DNA of 64,000 nt, from NCBI GenBank assembly GCA_012295275.1, contig CM022672.1, positions 27,769,472 through 27,833,471 of the forward strand, read 5' to 3'. The translations under genes and the position numbers were made by a program. The stretch is from Chrysomallon squamiferum (lineage: Eukaryota; Mollusca; Gastropoda; Neomphalida; Peltospiridae). Below the pieces are notes generated by a model, which had not been told where the DNA came from, made no database searches, and saw only the letters and a program-made list of their open reading frames with translations. Below, piece by piece: positions 21,601 through 35,954 of the stretch; the stretch's first letter is position 1, and every line of letters starts with the position of its first letter.

Positions 21601-24600
21601 AGATTTGTTTTGTTGATGAAAAAAAAAAATATAACATTAGATTTGTTTGTTGATGAAAATAAAAATATAACATTAGATTTGTTTGTTGATGAAAGTAAAA
21701 ATATAACATTAGATTTGTTTTGTTGATGAAAAAAAAAAATATAACATTTGATTTTTTTTGTTGATGAAAATAAAAATATAAAAATTTGTTTTTTTTGTTG
21801 ATGAAAAAAAAAATATAACATTTTGATTTGTTTGTTGATGAAAGTAAAAATATAACATTAGATTTGTTTTGTTGATGAAAAAGTAAAAATATAACATTAG
21901 ATTTGTTTTGTTGATGAAAAAAAAAAAAATAACATTTGATTTGTTTGTTGATGAAAGAAAAATAACATTAGATTTGTTTCAATGAAAGTAAAAATATAAC
22001 ATTAGATTTGTTTGTTGATGAAAAAAAAAAAATATAACATTAGATTTGTTTGTTGATGAAAGTAAAAAAAATATAACATTAGATTTGTTTTGTTGATGAA
22101 AAAAAAAAAAAAAAAAAATATAACATTAGATTTGTTTGTTGATGAAAAAGTAAAAATATAACATTAGATTTGTTTCAGTGATGAAAAAAAAAATATAACA
22201 TTAGATTTGTTTGTTGATGAAAAAAATATAAAAGATTTGTTTGTTGATGAAAAAAAAATATAACATTAGATTTGTTTTGGTGATGAAAGTAAAAATATAA
22301 CATTAGATTTGTGTTGTTGATGAAAGTAAAAATATAACATTAGATTTGTTTTGGTGATGAAAGTAAAAATATAACATTAGATTTGTGTTGCTGATGAAAG
22401 TAAAAATATAACATTAGATTTGTGTTGTTGATGAAAGTAAAAATATAACATTAGATTTGTTTTGATGAAAAAAAATATAACATTAGATTTGTTTTGTTGA
22501 TGAAAAAAAAAAAATATAACATTAGATTTGTTTTGTTGATGAAAATAAAAAATATAACATTATTTGATTTTTTTTGTTGATGAAAAGTAAAAATATAACA
22601 TTAGATTTGTTTTGTTGATGAAAAAAAAAATATAATAAATTAAATTTGTTTTGTTTGTGATGAAAATAAAAATATAACATTAGATTTGTTTGTTGATTTG
22701 AAAAAGAAAAAAATATAACATTAGATTTGTTTTGTTGATGAAAAAATATAACATTAAAAAAATAATATTAGATTTGTTTGTTGTTGATGAAAAATAAAAA
22801 ATATAACATTAGATTTGTTTTGTTGATGAAAAAAAAAAATATAACATTAGATTTGTTTGTTGATTTATAACATTAGATTTGTTTTGTTGATGAGAAAAAA
22901 AAAATATAACATTAGATTTGTTTTGTTGATGAAAGTAAAAATATAACATTAGATTTGTTTGTTGATGAAAAAAAAAAAAATATAACATTAGATTTGTTTG
23001 TTGATGAAAATAAAAATATAACATTAGATTTGTTTTGTTGATGAAAAAAAAAAAATAACATTAGATTTTTTGTGATGAAAGTAAAAATATAACATTATGA
23101 AAAAAAAAAATATAACATTAGATTTGTTTCAGTTGATGAAAAAAAAAAAAATAACATTAGATTTGTTTGATGAAAAAAAATATAACATTTGATTTGTTTT
23201 GTTGAAAAGTAAAAATATAACATTTTTCAGTGATGATTTGTTTGATGATGAAAAATAAAAAAAAATATAACATTAGATTTTTTTTGTTGATGAAAATAAA
23301 AATATAACATTAGATTTGTTTTGTTGAATGATGAAAAAAAATAACATTAGATTTGTTTTGATGAAAAGTAAAAATATAACATTAGATTTGTTTTTGATGA
23401 AAAAAAAAAAAAAATAACATTAGATTTGTTTTGTTGATGAAAAAAAAAAATATAACATTAGATTTTTTTTGATGTCAGTAAAAAACATTTGTTTTGTTTG
23501 TTGATGAAAAAAAAAAAAATATAACATTAGATTTGTTTTGTTGATGAAAAAAAAAATATAACATTAGATTTGTTTTGTTGATGAAAAAATAAAAATATAA
23601 CATTAGATTTGTTTTGTTGATGAAAAAAAAAATATAACATTAGATTTGTTTTGTGTTGATGAAAAAAAAAAATATAATTTAGATTTGTTTTTGAAAAAGT
23701 AAAAATATAACATTAGATTTGTTTGTTGAAAAAAAAAATATAACATTAGATTTGTTTGATGATGAAAGTAAAAAAAAAATATAACATTAATTTGTTTGTT
23801 GATGAAAAAAAATATAACATTAGATTTGTTTTGTTGATGAAAGTAAAAAATAACATTAGATTTGTTTTGATGAAAAAAAAAAAAAACATTTGATTTGTTG
23901 AAAGTGATTTGTTTGTTGAAAAGTAAAAAATATAACATTAGATTTGTTTTTGATGAAAAAAAAAAAAAAATAAACATTAGATTTGTTTGTTGATGAAAAA
24001 ATAAAAATATAACATTAGATTTGTTTGTTGATGAAAGTAAAAATATAACATTTTTTTTTGATGATGAAAAAAAAAATATATAACATTAGATTTGTTTTGA
24101 TGATGAAAAAAAAAAATATAACATTAGATTTGTTTTGTTGATGAAAGTAAAAAAAATATAACATTAGATTTGTTTGTGATGAAAAGTAAAAATATAACAT
24201 TAGAAATATAAAAATATATAACATTAGATTTGTTTTGATGAAAAAAAAAAATATAACATTAGATTTGTTTTGTTGATGAAAAAAAAAAAAACATTAGATT
24301 TGTTTTGTTGATGAAAAGTAAAAAAAAATAAAAATGAAATAAAAATTTAGATTTGTTTGTTGATGAAAAAAAAAATATAACATTAGATTTGTTTTGTTGA
24401 TGAAAAAAAAAAATAACATTAGATTTGTTTGTTGATGAAAAAAAAATATAACATTAGATTTTTTTGATTTGTTTTGTTGTGAAAAATAAAAATATAACAT
24501 TAGATTTGTTTTGTTGATGAAAAAAAATATAACATTAGATTTTTGTTGTTGAAAAAAAAAAAATAAACATTAGATTTTTTTTGTTGATGAAAGTAAAAAT

Positions 24601-27600
24601 ATAACATTAGATTTGTTTGTTGATGAAAGTAAAAATATAACATTAGATTTGTTTCATGAAAATAAAAATATAACATTAGATTTGTTTGTGATGAAAAAGT
24701 AAAAAAATAACATTTAGATTGTTTTGTTGATGAAAAAGAAAAATAAACATTAATTTGTTTTGTTGATGAAAGTAAAAATATAACATTTTTGTTTGTTGAT
24801 GAAAAAAAAAATATAACATTAGATTTGTTTTGTGATGAAAATAAAAATATAACATTAGATTTGTTTTGTTGATGAAAGTAAAAATATAACATTAGATTTG
24901 TTTCAGTGATGAAAGTAAAAAAATATAACATTAGATTTGTTTTGATGAAAAATAAAAAATATAACATTAGATTTGTTTTGTGATGAAAGTAAAAATATAT
25001 AACATTTGATTTGTGTTGTTGATGAAAGAAAAAAAAATTAGATTTGTTTGTTGATGAAAATAAAAATATAACATTAGATTTGTTTGTTGATGAAAAAAAA
25101 AATATAACATTAGATTTGTTTTGTTGATGAAAGTGAAAAAAAAATATAACATTAGATTTGTTTGTGATGATGAAAAACATTAAAAAAAAAAAAAATAAAT
25201 TTGATTTGTTTGATGATGAAAAAGTAAAAATAAAACATTAGATTTGTTTGTTTGATGAAAGTAAAAAAAATATAACATTAGATTTGTTTTGTTGATGAAA
25301 GTAAAAATAACATTAACATTTGTTTTGTGATGAAAAAAAAAATATAACATTAGATTTTTTTTTGTGATGAAAATAAAAAATGAAAGTAAAAATATAACAT
25401 TAGATTTGTTTGTTGATGAAAAAAAAAAATATAACATTAGATTTGTTTTGTTGATTTTGTTTGTGAATGAAAAAAAAAATATAACATTAGATTTGTTTGT
25501 TGATGAAAAAAAAAAATAACATTAGATTTGTTTTGTTGATGAAAATAAAAATATAACATTAGATTTTTTTGATGATGAAAAAAAAAAATAAACATTAGAT
25601 TTGTTTTGTTGATGAAAATAAAAATATAACATTAGATTTTTGTTGTTGATGATGAAAATAAAAAATATAACATTAGATTTGTTTCAGTGAAAAAAAAAAT
25701 AACATTAGATTTGTTTTGTTGATGAAAAAAAAATATAACATTTTGATTTGTTTGTTGATGAAAGTAAAAAAATATAACATTAGATTTGTTTGTTGATGAA
25801 AGTAAAAATAAAAAATTAGATTTGTTGTTGATGATGAAAAAAAATAAACATAGATTTGTTTTGTTGATGAAAGTAAAAATATAACATTAGATTTGTTTGT
25901 TGATGAAAAAAAATATAAAAATTTGTTTCAGTGATGAAAAAAAATATAACATTAGATTTGTTTCAGTGATGAAAACAAAAATATAACATTAGATTTGTTT
26001 TGTTGATGAAAGTAAAAATATAACATTAGATTTGTGTTGTTGATGAAAGTAAAAATATAACATTAGATTTGTTTTGTTGATGAAAAGTAAAAAAATATAA
26101 CATTAGATTTGTTTTCAGTTGATGAAAAAAATATAAAAATGAAAATAAAAATATAACATTAGATTTGTTTTGATGATGAAAGTAAAAAAAAAATAACATT
26201 AGATTTGTTTTGTTGATGATGAAAAAAAAAAATACATTAGATTTGTTTGTTGATGAAAAAAAAAATTACATTTTTGTTTTGTGATGAAAAAATAAAAATA
26301 TAACATTAGATTTTTGTTTTGATGAAAGAAAAAAAAATAACATTAGATTTGTTTTGTTGATGAAAATAAAAATATAACATTAGATTTGTTTTGTGATGAA
26401 AGTAAAAATATAACATTAGATTTGTTGTTGATGAAAAAGTAAAAATATAACATTAGATTTGTTTTGTTGATGAAAATAAAAATAACATTAGATTTGTTTT
26501 GTTGATGAAAGTAAAAATATAACATTAGATTTGTTTGTTGATGAAAAAAAAAAATATAACATTAGATTTGTTTTGTTGATGAAAATAAAAATATAACATT
26601 AGATTTGTTTGTTGATGAAAAGTAAAAATATAACATTAGATTTGTTTTAGTGATGAAAATAAAAATATAACATTAGATTTGTTTTGTGATGAAAGTAAAA
26701 ATATAACATTAGATTTGTTTCAGTGATGAAAGTAAAAAACATTAACATAACATTAGATTTGTTTTGTTGATGAAAATAAAAATATAACATTAGATTTGTT
26801 TTGTTGATGAAAAAGTAAAAATAACATTAGATTTGTTTCAGTGATGAAAAAAAAAAATATAACATTTGATTTGTTTTGTTGATGAAAAAAAAAATATAAC
26901 ATTAGATTTGTTTTGTTGATGAAAAAAAAATATAACATTTGATTTGTTTCAGTGATGAAAATAAAAATATAACATTTGATTTTTTGTTGAAAAAATGAAA
27001 AAAAAAAAAAAATAACATTTGATTTTTTTTGTTGATGAAAGTAAAAATATAACATTAGATTTGTTTCAGTGATGAAAGTAAAAATATAACATTAGATTTG
27101 TTTTGATGAAAAAAAGTAAAAAAAAATAAAAATATAACATTTTTGTTTTGATGAAAATAAAAAATATAACATTAGATTTGTTTGTTGATGAAAATAAAAA
27201 TATAACATTAGATTTGTTTCAATGAAAGTAAAAATATTAACATTTGATTTTTGTCATGATGAAAGTAAAAATATAACATTTGATTTGTTTTGTTGATGAA
27301 AAAAAAAATATAACATTAGATTTGTTTGTTGATGAAAGTAAAAAAAATATAACATTAGATTTGTGTTTGATGAAAGTAAAAATAAACATTAGATTTGTTT
27401 TGTTGAAAAATAAAAATATAACATTAGATTTGTTTGTTGATGAAAAAAAAAAATTAATATAACATTAATATTTGTTTGTGTTGATGATGAAAATAAAATA
27501 TAACATTAGATTTGTTTCAGTTGATGAAAAAAAAAATAACATTAGATTTGTTTTGTTGATGAAAATAAAAATATAACATTAGATTTGTTTGTGTTGATGA

Positions 27601-28800
27601 AAAAAAAAATATAACATTTGATTTTTTTTGTTGATGAAAGTAAAAAAATATAACATTAGATTTGTTTGTGATGAAAGTAAAAATATAACATTAGATTTGT
27701 TTTGTGATGAAAAAGTAAAAATATAACATTAGATTTGTTTGTTGATGAAAAAAAAATATATAACATTAGATTTGTTTTGTTGATGAAAGTAAAAATATAA
27801 CATTATTTGTTTTTGATGATGAAAGTATTAACATTTGTTTTGTTGATGAAAAAAAAATATAACATTAGATTTGTTTTGTTGATGAAAGTAAAAATATAAC
27901 ATTAGATTTGTTGTTGTGATGAAAGAAAAAAAAATAAACATTTGATTTGTTTGTTGATGAAAGTTATAACATTAGATTTGTGTTGCTGATGAAAGTAAAA
28001 TTATAACATTAGATTTGTGTTGCTGATGAAAGTAAAAATATAACATTAAAAAAATATAACATTAGATTTGTTTTGTTGATGAAAAAAATAAAAATATAAC
28101 ATTAGATTTGTGTTGTTGATGAAAGTAAAAATATAACATTAGATTTGTTTTGTGATGAAAATAAAAATATAACATTAGATTTGTTTCAGTGATGAAAGTA
28201 AAAATATAACATTTGATTTTTTGTTTTGATGAAAAAAAAATAACATTAGATTTGTTTGTTGATGAAAGTAAAAATATAACATTAGATTTGTTTTGCTGAT
28301 GAAAAAGTAAAAATATAACATTAGATTTGTTTTGATGATGAAAAAAAAACATTAGATTTGTTTGCTGATAAAATAAAAATATAACATTAGATTTGTTTCA
28401 GTGATGAAAGTAAAAAATAACATTAGATTTGTTTTGTGATGAAAGTAAAAAATATAACATTAGATTTGTTTGTGATGAAAGTAAAAATATAACATTAGAT
28501 TTGTTTGTTGAAAAAAAATAACACATTAGATTTGTTTTGTGATGAAAAAAAAATATAACATTAGATTTGTTTGATGAAAGTAAAAATGATGAAAAAAAAA
28601 TATAACATTAGATTTGTGTTGTGATGAAAGTAAAAATATAACATTAGATTTGTTTTGTTGATGAAAGTAAAAATATAACATTAGATTTGTGTTGTTGATG
28701 AAAGTAAAAATATAACATTAGATTTGTTTCAGATGAAAGTAAAAATATAACATTAGATTTGTTTTGTTGATGAAAAAAAAATATAACATTAGATTTGTGT
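15640..28800 (-). repeat. 37-bp satellite array, about 355 units
   Basis: Tandem units of nominally 37 bp with the core GATTTGTTTTGTTGATGAAA followed by GTAAAAATATAACATTA. Common variants replace TTTTGTTGATG by TGTTGTTGATG or TTCAGTGATG. Many units show GTA lost into long A runs, or 1-15 base deletions. Reading the minus strand gives MLYFYFHQQNKSNVIF-like strings in up to 226-codon frames. Because 37 is not a multiple of 3, each run shifts frame unit by unit and a stop (ATC TAA) falls in the third frame, so these are not genes. The array ends at an assembly gap. Confidence 0.97.
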
Positions 28801-29000
28801 NNNNNNNNNNNNNNNNNNNNNNNNNNNNNNNNNNNNNNNNNNNNNNNNNNNNNNNNNNNNNNNNNNNNNNNNNNNNNNNNNNNNNNNNNNNNNNNNNNNN
28901 NNNNNNNNNNNNNNNNNNNNNNNNNNNNNNNNNNNNNNNNNNNNNNNNNNNNNNNNNNNNNNNNNNNNNNNNNNNNNNNNNNNNNNNNNNNNNNNNNNNN
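28801..29000. other. Assembly gap of 200 N
   Basis: Exactly 200 Ns between two unrelated satellites. The round number indicates a scaffolding placeholder, so the true distance, and even the adjacency, are unknown. Confidence 0.99.
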
Positions 29001-32000
29001 GTTGTCAGACACTGTCTATTCTTGTTGTAGTGGTAAAACACTAGTGATACCCATATTTTTATTGTTGTCAGACACTGTCTATTCTTGTTGTAGTGGTAAA
29101 ACACTAGTTACCCATGTTATTGTTGTCAGACACTGTCTATTCTTGTTGTAGTGGTGGTAAAACACTAGTGTAAAACATACCCATATTTATTGTTGTCAGA
29201 CACTGTCTATTCTTGTTGTAGTGGTAAAACACTAGTGATACCCATATTTATTGTTGTCAGACATTGCCTACATTCTCTTGTTCTTGTAGTGGTAAAACAC
29301 TAGTGATACCCATATTTATTGTTGTCAGACACTGTCTATTCTTGTTGTAGTGGTAAAACACTAGTGATACCCATATTTATTGTTGTCAGACACTGTCTAT
29401 TCTTGTTGTAGTGGTAAAAACACTAGTGACATACCCATATTTATTGTTGTCAGACACTGTCTATTCTTGTTGTAGTGGTAAAACACTAGTGATACCCATA
29501 TTTATTGTTGTCAGACACTGTCTATTCTTGTTGTAGTGGTAAAACACTAGTGATACCCATATTTATTGTTGTCAGACACTGTCTATTCTTGTTGTAGTGG
29601 TAAAACACTAGTGATACCCATATTTATTGTTGTCAGATATTTATTGTAGTGTAAAACACTAGTGATACCCATATTTATTGTTGTCAGACACTGTCTATTC
29701 TTGTTGTAGTGGTAAAACACTAGTGATACCCATATTTATTGTTGTCAGACACTGTCTATTCTTGTTGTAGTGGTAAAACACTAGTGATACCCATATTTAT
29801 TGTTGTCAGACACTGTCTATTCTTGTTGTAGTGGTAAAACACTAGTGATACCCATATTTATTGTTGTCAGACACTGTCTATTCTTGTTGTAGTGGTAAAA
29901 CACTAGTGATACCCATATTTTATTGTTGTCAGACATTCTTGTTGTAGTGGTAAAACACTAGTGATACCCATATTTATTGTTGTCAGACACTGTCTATTCT
30001 TGTTGTAGTGGTAAAACACTAGTGATACCCATATTTATTGTTGTCAGACATTGCCTACATTCTCTTGTTCTTGTAGTGGTAAAACACTAGTGATACCCAT
30101 ATTTATTGTTGTCAGACACTGTCTATTCTTGTTGTAGTGGTAAAACACTAGTGATACCCATATTTATTGTTGTCAGACACTGTCTATTCTTGTTGTAGTG
30201 GTAAAACACTAGTGATACCCATATTTATTGTTGTCAGACACTGTCTATTCTTGTTGTAGTGGTAAAACACTAGTGATACCCATATTTATTGTTGTTGTCT
30301 ATTCAGTGGACACTAGTGATACCCATATTTATTGTTGTCAGACACTGTCTATTCTTGTTGTAGTGGTAAAACACTAGTGATACCCATATTTATTGTTGTC
30401 AGACACTGTCTATTCTTGTTGTAGTGGTAAAACACTAGTGATACCCATATTTATTGTTGTCAGACACTGTCTATTCTTGTTGTAGTGGTGGTATTGTTGT
30501 CAAAACACTAGTGATACCCATATTTATTGTTGTCAGACACTGTCTATTCTTGTTGTAGTGGTAAAACACTAGTGATACCCATATTTATTGTTGTCAGACA
30601 CTGTCTATTCTTGTTGTAGTGGTAAAACACTAGTGATACCCATATTTATTGTTGTCAGACACTGTCTATTCTTGTTGTAGTGGTTTACCCATATTTATTG
30701 TTGTCAGACACTGTCTATTCTTGTTGTAGTGGTAAAACACTAGTGATACCCATATTTATTGTTGTCAGACACTGTCTATTCTTGTTGTAGTGGTAAAACA
30801 CTAGTGATACCCATATTTATTGTTGTCAGACACTGTCTATTCTTGTTGTAGTGGTAAAACACTAGTGATACCCATATTTATTGTTGTCAGACACTGTCTA
30901 TTCTTGTTGTAGTGGTAAAACACTAGTGATACCCATATTTATTGTTGTCAGACACTGTCTATTCTTGTTGTAGTGGTAAAACACTAGTGATACCCATATT
31001 TATTGTTGTCAGACACTGTCTATTCTTGTTGTAGTGGTAAAACACTAGTGATACCCATATTTATTGTTGTCAGACACTGTCTATTCTTGTTGTAGTGGTA
31101 AAACACTAGTGATACCCATATTTATTGTTGTCAGACACTGTCTATTCTTGTTGTAGTGGTAAAACACTAGTGATACCCATATTTATTGTTGTCAGACACT
31201 GTCTATTCTTGTTGTAGTGGTAAAACACTAGTGATACCCATATTTATTGTTGTCAGACACTGTCTATTCTTGTTGTAGTGGTAAAACACTAGTGATACCC
31301 ATATTTATTGTTGTCAGACACTGTCTATTCTTGTTGTAGTGGTAAAACACTAGTGATACCCATATTTATTGTTGTCAGACACTGTCTATTCTTGTTGTAG
31401 TGGTAAAACACTAGTGATACCCATATTTATTGTTGTCAGACACTGTCTATTCTTGTTGTAGTGGTAAAACACTAGTGATACCCATATTTATTGTTGTCAG
31501 ACACTGTCTATTCTTGTTGTAGTGGTAAAACACTAGTGATACCCATATTTATTGTTGTCAGACACTGTCTATTCTTGTTGTAGTGGTAAAACACTAGTGA
31601 TACCCATATTTATTGTTGTCAGACACTGTCTATTCTTGTTGTAGTGGTAAAACACTAGTGATACCCATATTTATTGTTGTCAGACACTGTCTATTCTTGT
31701 TGTAGTGGTAAAACACTAGTGATACCCATATTTATTGTTGTCAGACACTGTCTATTCTTGTTTGTAGTGGTGTCTATTCTTGTTGTAGTGGTGAAACACT
31801 AGTGATACCCATATTTATTGTTGTCAGACATTGCCTACATTCTCTTGTTCTTGTAGTGGTAAAACACTAGTGATACCCATATTTATTGTTGTCAGACACT
31901 GTCTATTCTTGTTGTAGTGGTAAAACACTAGTGATACCCATATTTATTGTTGTCAGACACTGTCTATTCTTGTTGTAGTGGTAAAACACTAGTGATACCC

Positions 32001-35000
32001 ATATTTATTGTTATCAGACATTGCCTACATTCTCTTGTTCTTGTAGTGGTAAAACACTAGTGATACCCATATTTATTGTTGTCAGACACTGTCTATTCTT
32101 GTTGTAGTGGTAAAACACTAGTGATACCCATATTTATTGTTGTCAGACACTGTCTATTCTTGTTGTAGTGGTAAAACACTAGTGATACCCATATTTATTG
32201 TTGTCAGACACTGTCTATTCTTGTTGTAGTGGTAAAACACTAGTGATACCCATATTTATTGTTGTCAGACACTGTCTATTCTTGTTGTAGTGGTAAAACA
32301 CTAGTGATACCCATATTTATTGTTGTCAGACACTGTCTATTCTTGTTGTAGTGGTAAAACACTAGTGAGTGATACCCATATTTATTGTTGTCAGACACTG
32401 TCTATTCTTGTTGTAGTGGTAAAACACTAGTGATACCCATATTTATTGTTGTCAGACACTGTCTATTCTTGTTGTAGTGGTAAAACACTAGTGATACCCA
32501 TATTTATTGTTATCAGACATTGTCTATTATTCTTGTTGTTGTGGTGGTAAAACACTAGTGATACCCATATTTATTGTTGTCAGACACTGTCTATTCTTGT
32601 TGTAGTGGTAAAACACTAGTGATACCCATATTTATTGTTGTCAGACACTGTCTATTCTTGTTGTAGTGGTAAAACACTAGTGATACCCCCATATTTATTG
32701 TTGTCAGACACTGTCTATTCTTGTTGTTGTGGTGGTAAAACACTAGTGATACCCATATTTATTGTTGTCAGACACTACATTCTATTCTTGTTGTAGTGGT
32801 AAAACACTAGTGATACCCATATTTATTGTTGTCAGACACTGTCTATTCTTGTTGTAGTGGTAAAACACTAGTGATACCCATATTTATTGTTGTCAGACAC
32901 TGTCTATTCTTGTTGTAGTGGTAAAACACTAGTGATACCCATATTTATTGTTGTCAGACACTGTCTATTCTTGTTGTAGTGGTAAAACACTAGTGATACC
33001 CATATTTATTGTTGTCAGACACTGTCTATTCTTGTTGTAGTGGTAAAACACTAGTGATACCCATATTTATTGTTGTCAGACACTGTCTATTCTTGTTGTA
33101 GTGGTAAAACACTAGTGATACCCATATTTATTGTTGTCAGACACTGTCTATTCTTGTTGTAGTGGTAAAACACTAGTGATACCCATATTTATTGTTGTCA
33201 GACACCTGTCTATTCTTGTTGTAGTGGTAAAACACTAGTGATACCCATATTTATTGTTGTCAGACACTGTCTATTCTTGTTGTAGTGGTAAAACACTAGT
33301 GATACCCCCATATTTGGTTGTTGTCAGACACTGTCTATTCTTGTTGTAGTGGTAAAACACTAGTGATACCCATATTTATTGTTGTCAGACACTGTCTATT
33401 CTTGTTGTAGTGGTAAAACACTAGTGATACCCATATTTATTGTTGTCAGACACTGTCTATTCTTGTTGTTGTAGTGGTAAAACACTAGTGATACCCATAT
33501 TTATTGTTGTCAGACACTGTCTATTCTTGTTGTAGTGGTAAAACACTAGTGATACCCATATTTATTGTTGTCAGACACTGTCTATTCTTGTTGTAGTGGT
33601 AAAACACTAGTGATACCCATATTTATTGTTGTCAGACACTGTCTATTCTTGTTGTAGTGGTAAAACACTAGTGATACCCATATTTACTGTCTATTCTTGT
33701 TGTAGTGGTAAAACACTAGTGATACCCATATTTATTGTTGTCAGACACTGTCTATTCTTGTTGTAGTGGTAAAACACTAGTGATACCCATATTTATTGTT
33801 GTCAGACACTGACACTGTCTATTTGTTGTAGTGTTCTTAGTGGTAAAACACTAGTGATACCCATATTTATTGTTGTCAGACATTGCCTACATTCTCTTGT
33901 TCTTGTAGTGGTAAAACACTAGTGATACCCATATTTATTGTTGTCAGACACTGTCTATTCTTGTTGTGTGGTAAAACACTAGTGATACCCATATTTATTG
34001 TTGTCAGACACTGTCTATTCTTGTTGTAGTGGTAAAACACTAGTGATACCCATATTTATTGTTGTCAGACACTGTCTATTCTTGTTGTAGTGGTAAAACA
34101 CTAGTGATACCCATATTTATTGTTGTCAGACACTGTCTATTCTTGTTGTAGTGGTAAAACACTAGTGATACCCATATTTATTGTTGTCAGACACTGTCTA
34201 TTCTTGTTGTAGTGGTAAAACACTAGTGATACCCATATTTATTGTTGTCAGACACTGTCTATTCTTGTTGTTGTGGTAAAACACTAGTGATACCCATACC
34301 CATATTTATTGTTGTCAGACACTGTCTATTCTGTTGTGTGTAGTGGTAAAACACTAGTGATACCCATATTTATTGTTGTCAGACACTGTGTCTATTCTTG
34401 TTGTAGTGGTAAAACACTAGTGATACCCATATTTATTGTTGTCAGACACTGTCTATTCTTGTTGTAGTGGTAAAACACTAGTGATACCCATATTTATTGT
34501 TGTCAGACACTGTCTATTCTTGTTGTAGTGGTAAAACACTAGTGATACCCATATTTATTGTTGTCAGACACTGTCTATTCTTGTTGTAGTGGTAAAACAC
34601 TAGTGATACCCATATTTATTGTTGTCAGACACTGTCTATTCTTGTTGTAGTGGTAAAACACTAGTGATACCCATATTTATTGTTGTCAGACACTGTCTAT
34701 TCTTGTTGTAGTGGTAAAACACTAGTGATACCCATATTTATTGTTGTCAGACACTGTCTATTCTTGTTGTTGTCAGACATTGTTGTCAGACACTGTCTAT
34801 TCTTGTTGTAGTGGTAAAACACTAGTGATACCCATATTTATTGTTGTCAGACACTGTCTATTCTTGTTGTAGTGGTAAAACACTAGTGATACCCATATTT
34901 ATTGTTGTCAGACACTGTCTATTCTTGTTGTTGTAGTGGTAAAACACTAGTGATACCCATATTTATTGTTGTCAGACACTGTCTATTCTTGTTGTAGTGG

Positions 35001-35470
35001 TAAAACACTAGTGATACCCATATTTATTGTTGTCAGACACTGTCTATTCTTGTTGTAGTGGTAAAACACTAGTGATACCCATATTTATTGTTGTCAGACA
35101 CTGTCTATTCTTGTTGTAGTGGTAAAACACTAGTGATACCCATATTTATTGTTGTCAGACACTGTCTATTCTTGTTGTAGTGGTAAAACACAAGTGATAC
35201 TCATATTTATTGTTGTCAGACACTGTCTATTCTTGTTGTAGTGGTAAAACGCTAGTGATACCCATATTGTTACACATGACTGCATGTATGTTGTTGTTGT
35301 AGTGGTAAAACACTATTGATAACCATATTTATTGTTATCAGACATTGCCTACATGTCTGTTTTTGTTATAGTGATAAAACACTAGCAATACCCATATTGT
35401 TGTCAGACACTGACTACATGTCTGTTGTTGTTGTAGTAGTAAAGCACTAGCAATACCTGCATTTGTTGTT
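29001..35470 (+). repeat. 61-bp satellite array, about 102 units
   Basis: Tandem units of 61 bp containing GTTGTCAGACACTGTCTATT, then TTGTTGTAGTGGTAAAACAC and TAGTGATACCCATATTT. Most neighbouring units are identical. A recurrent variant (CAGACATTGCCTACATTCTC) occurs near 29261, 30049, 31829, 32029 and 33880. The last units (35200-35470) are progressively degraded, as expected at an array edge. Each unit holds the palindrome CACTAGTG. Confidence 0.98.
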
Positions 35471-35559
35471 TCAGTCATTGACTAGAAACAGTAGAACCAG
35501 TTAATGACATAGAGTGGGGTATGATTGTATTTTGTTTTTTCTTTTTTTCTTCTTTTCAC

Positions 35560-35950
35560 ACAACACTTTTTTTTTCTTTTTATCATACATTTCATACACC
35601 ACATCACTCCATCTGTTTATCACTGGAACTCAACAGTGTAATTTAATGGCATTTTCTCAGTCATCTTTGAGCATTCATGATCAGATATTCTCCACGTAAT
35701 ACTTCAACCAACATTCCCAGGTCAAGAACACTGGGTGGGTAGGTCCCATCAGGTGAGCAGATGTCACATCACCAGTATCGCCACCCAGAGGACCTTGTCA
35801 CTGAAGGACCCACCCCACAAGTCATCATACAGTCCTGTGGCTGTCCATTTCGCTCCTGGTACCTTGATGCAGGACTGCTGTGTTCCCTGATCTCACTGAT
35901 GTACCCATTGCAGAGTAGGGATCATCTCCACCATCCTGTCTGTTGGTAGA
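35560..35950 (+). repeat. Dispersed segment S, copy 1
   Basis: This segment is the diverged reverse complement of 37200-37510. Shared landmarks are TTTATCACTG(G/A)AA(C/T)TCAACAG, AACATTCCCAG...AAGAACACTGGG, CAGATGTC(A/C)CATCA and CACCCAGA. Neither strand has an uninterrupted recognisable protein. It may be an uncharacterised mobile element or a decayed duplicated exon. Confidence 0.75.
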
Positions 35951-35954
35951 TAGA

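Noticed and set aside
15640-35470. CRISPR-like or centromere-type interpretation of the arrays
   Set aside because: Units are contiguous without unique spacers, so not CRISPR. Centromere identity cannot be judged from unit sequence alone.
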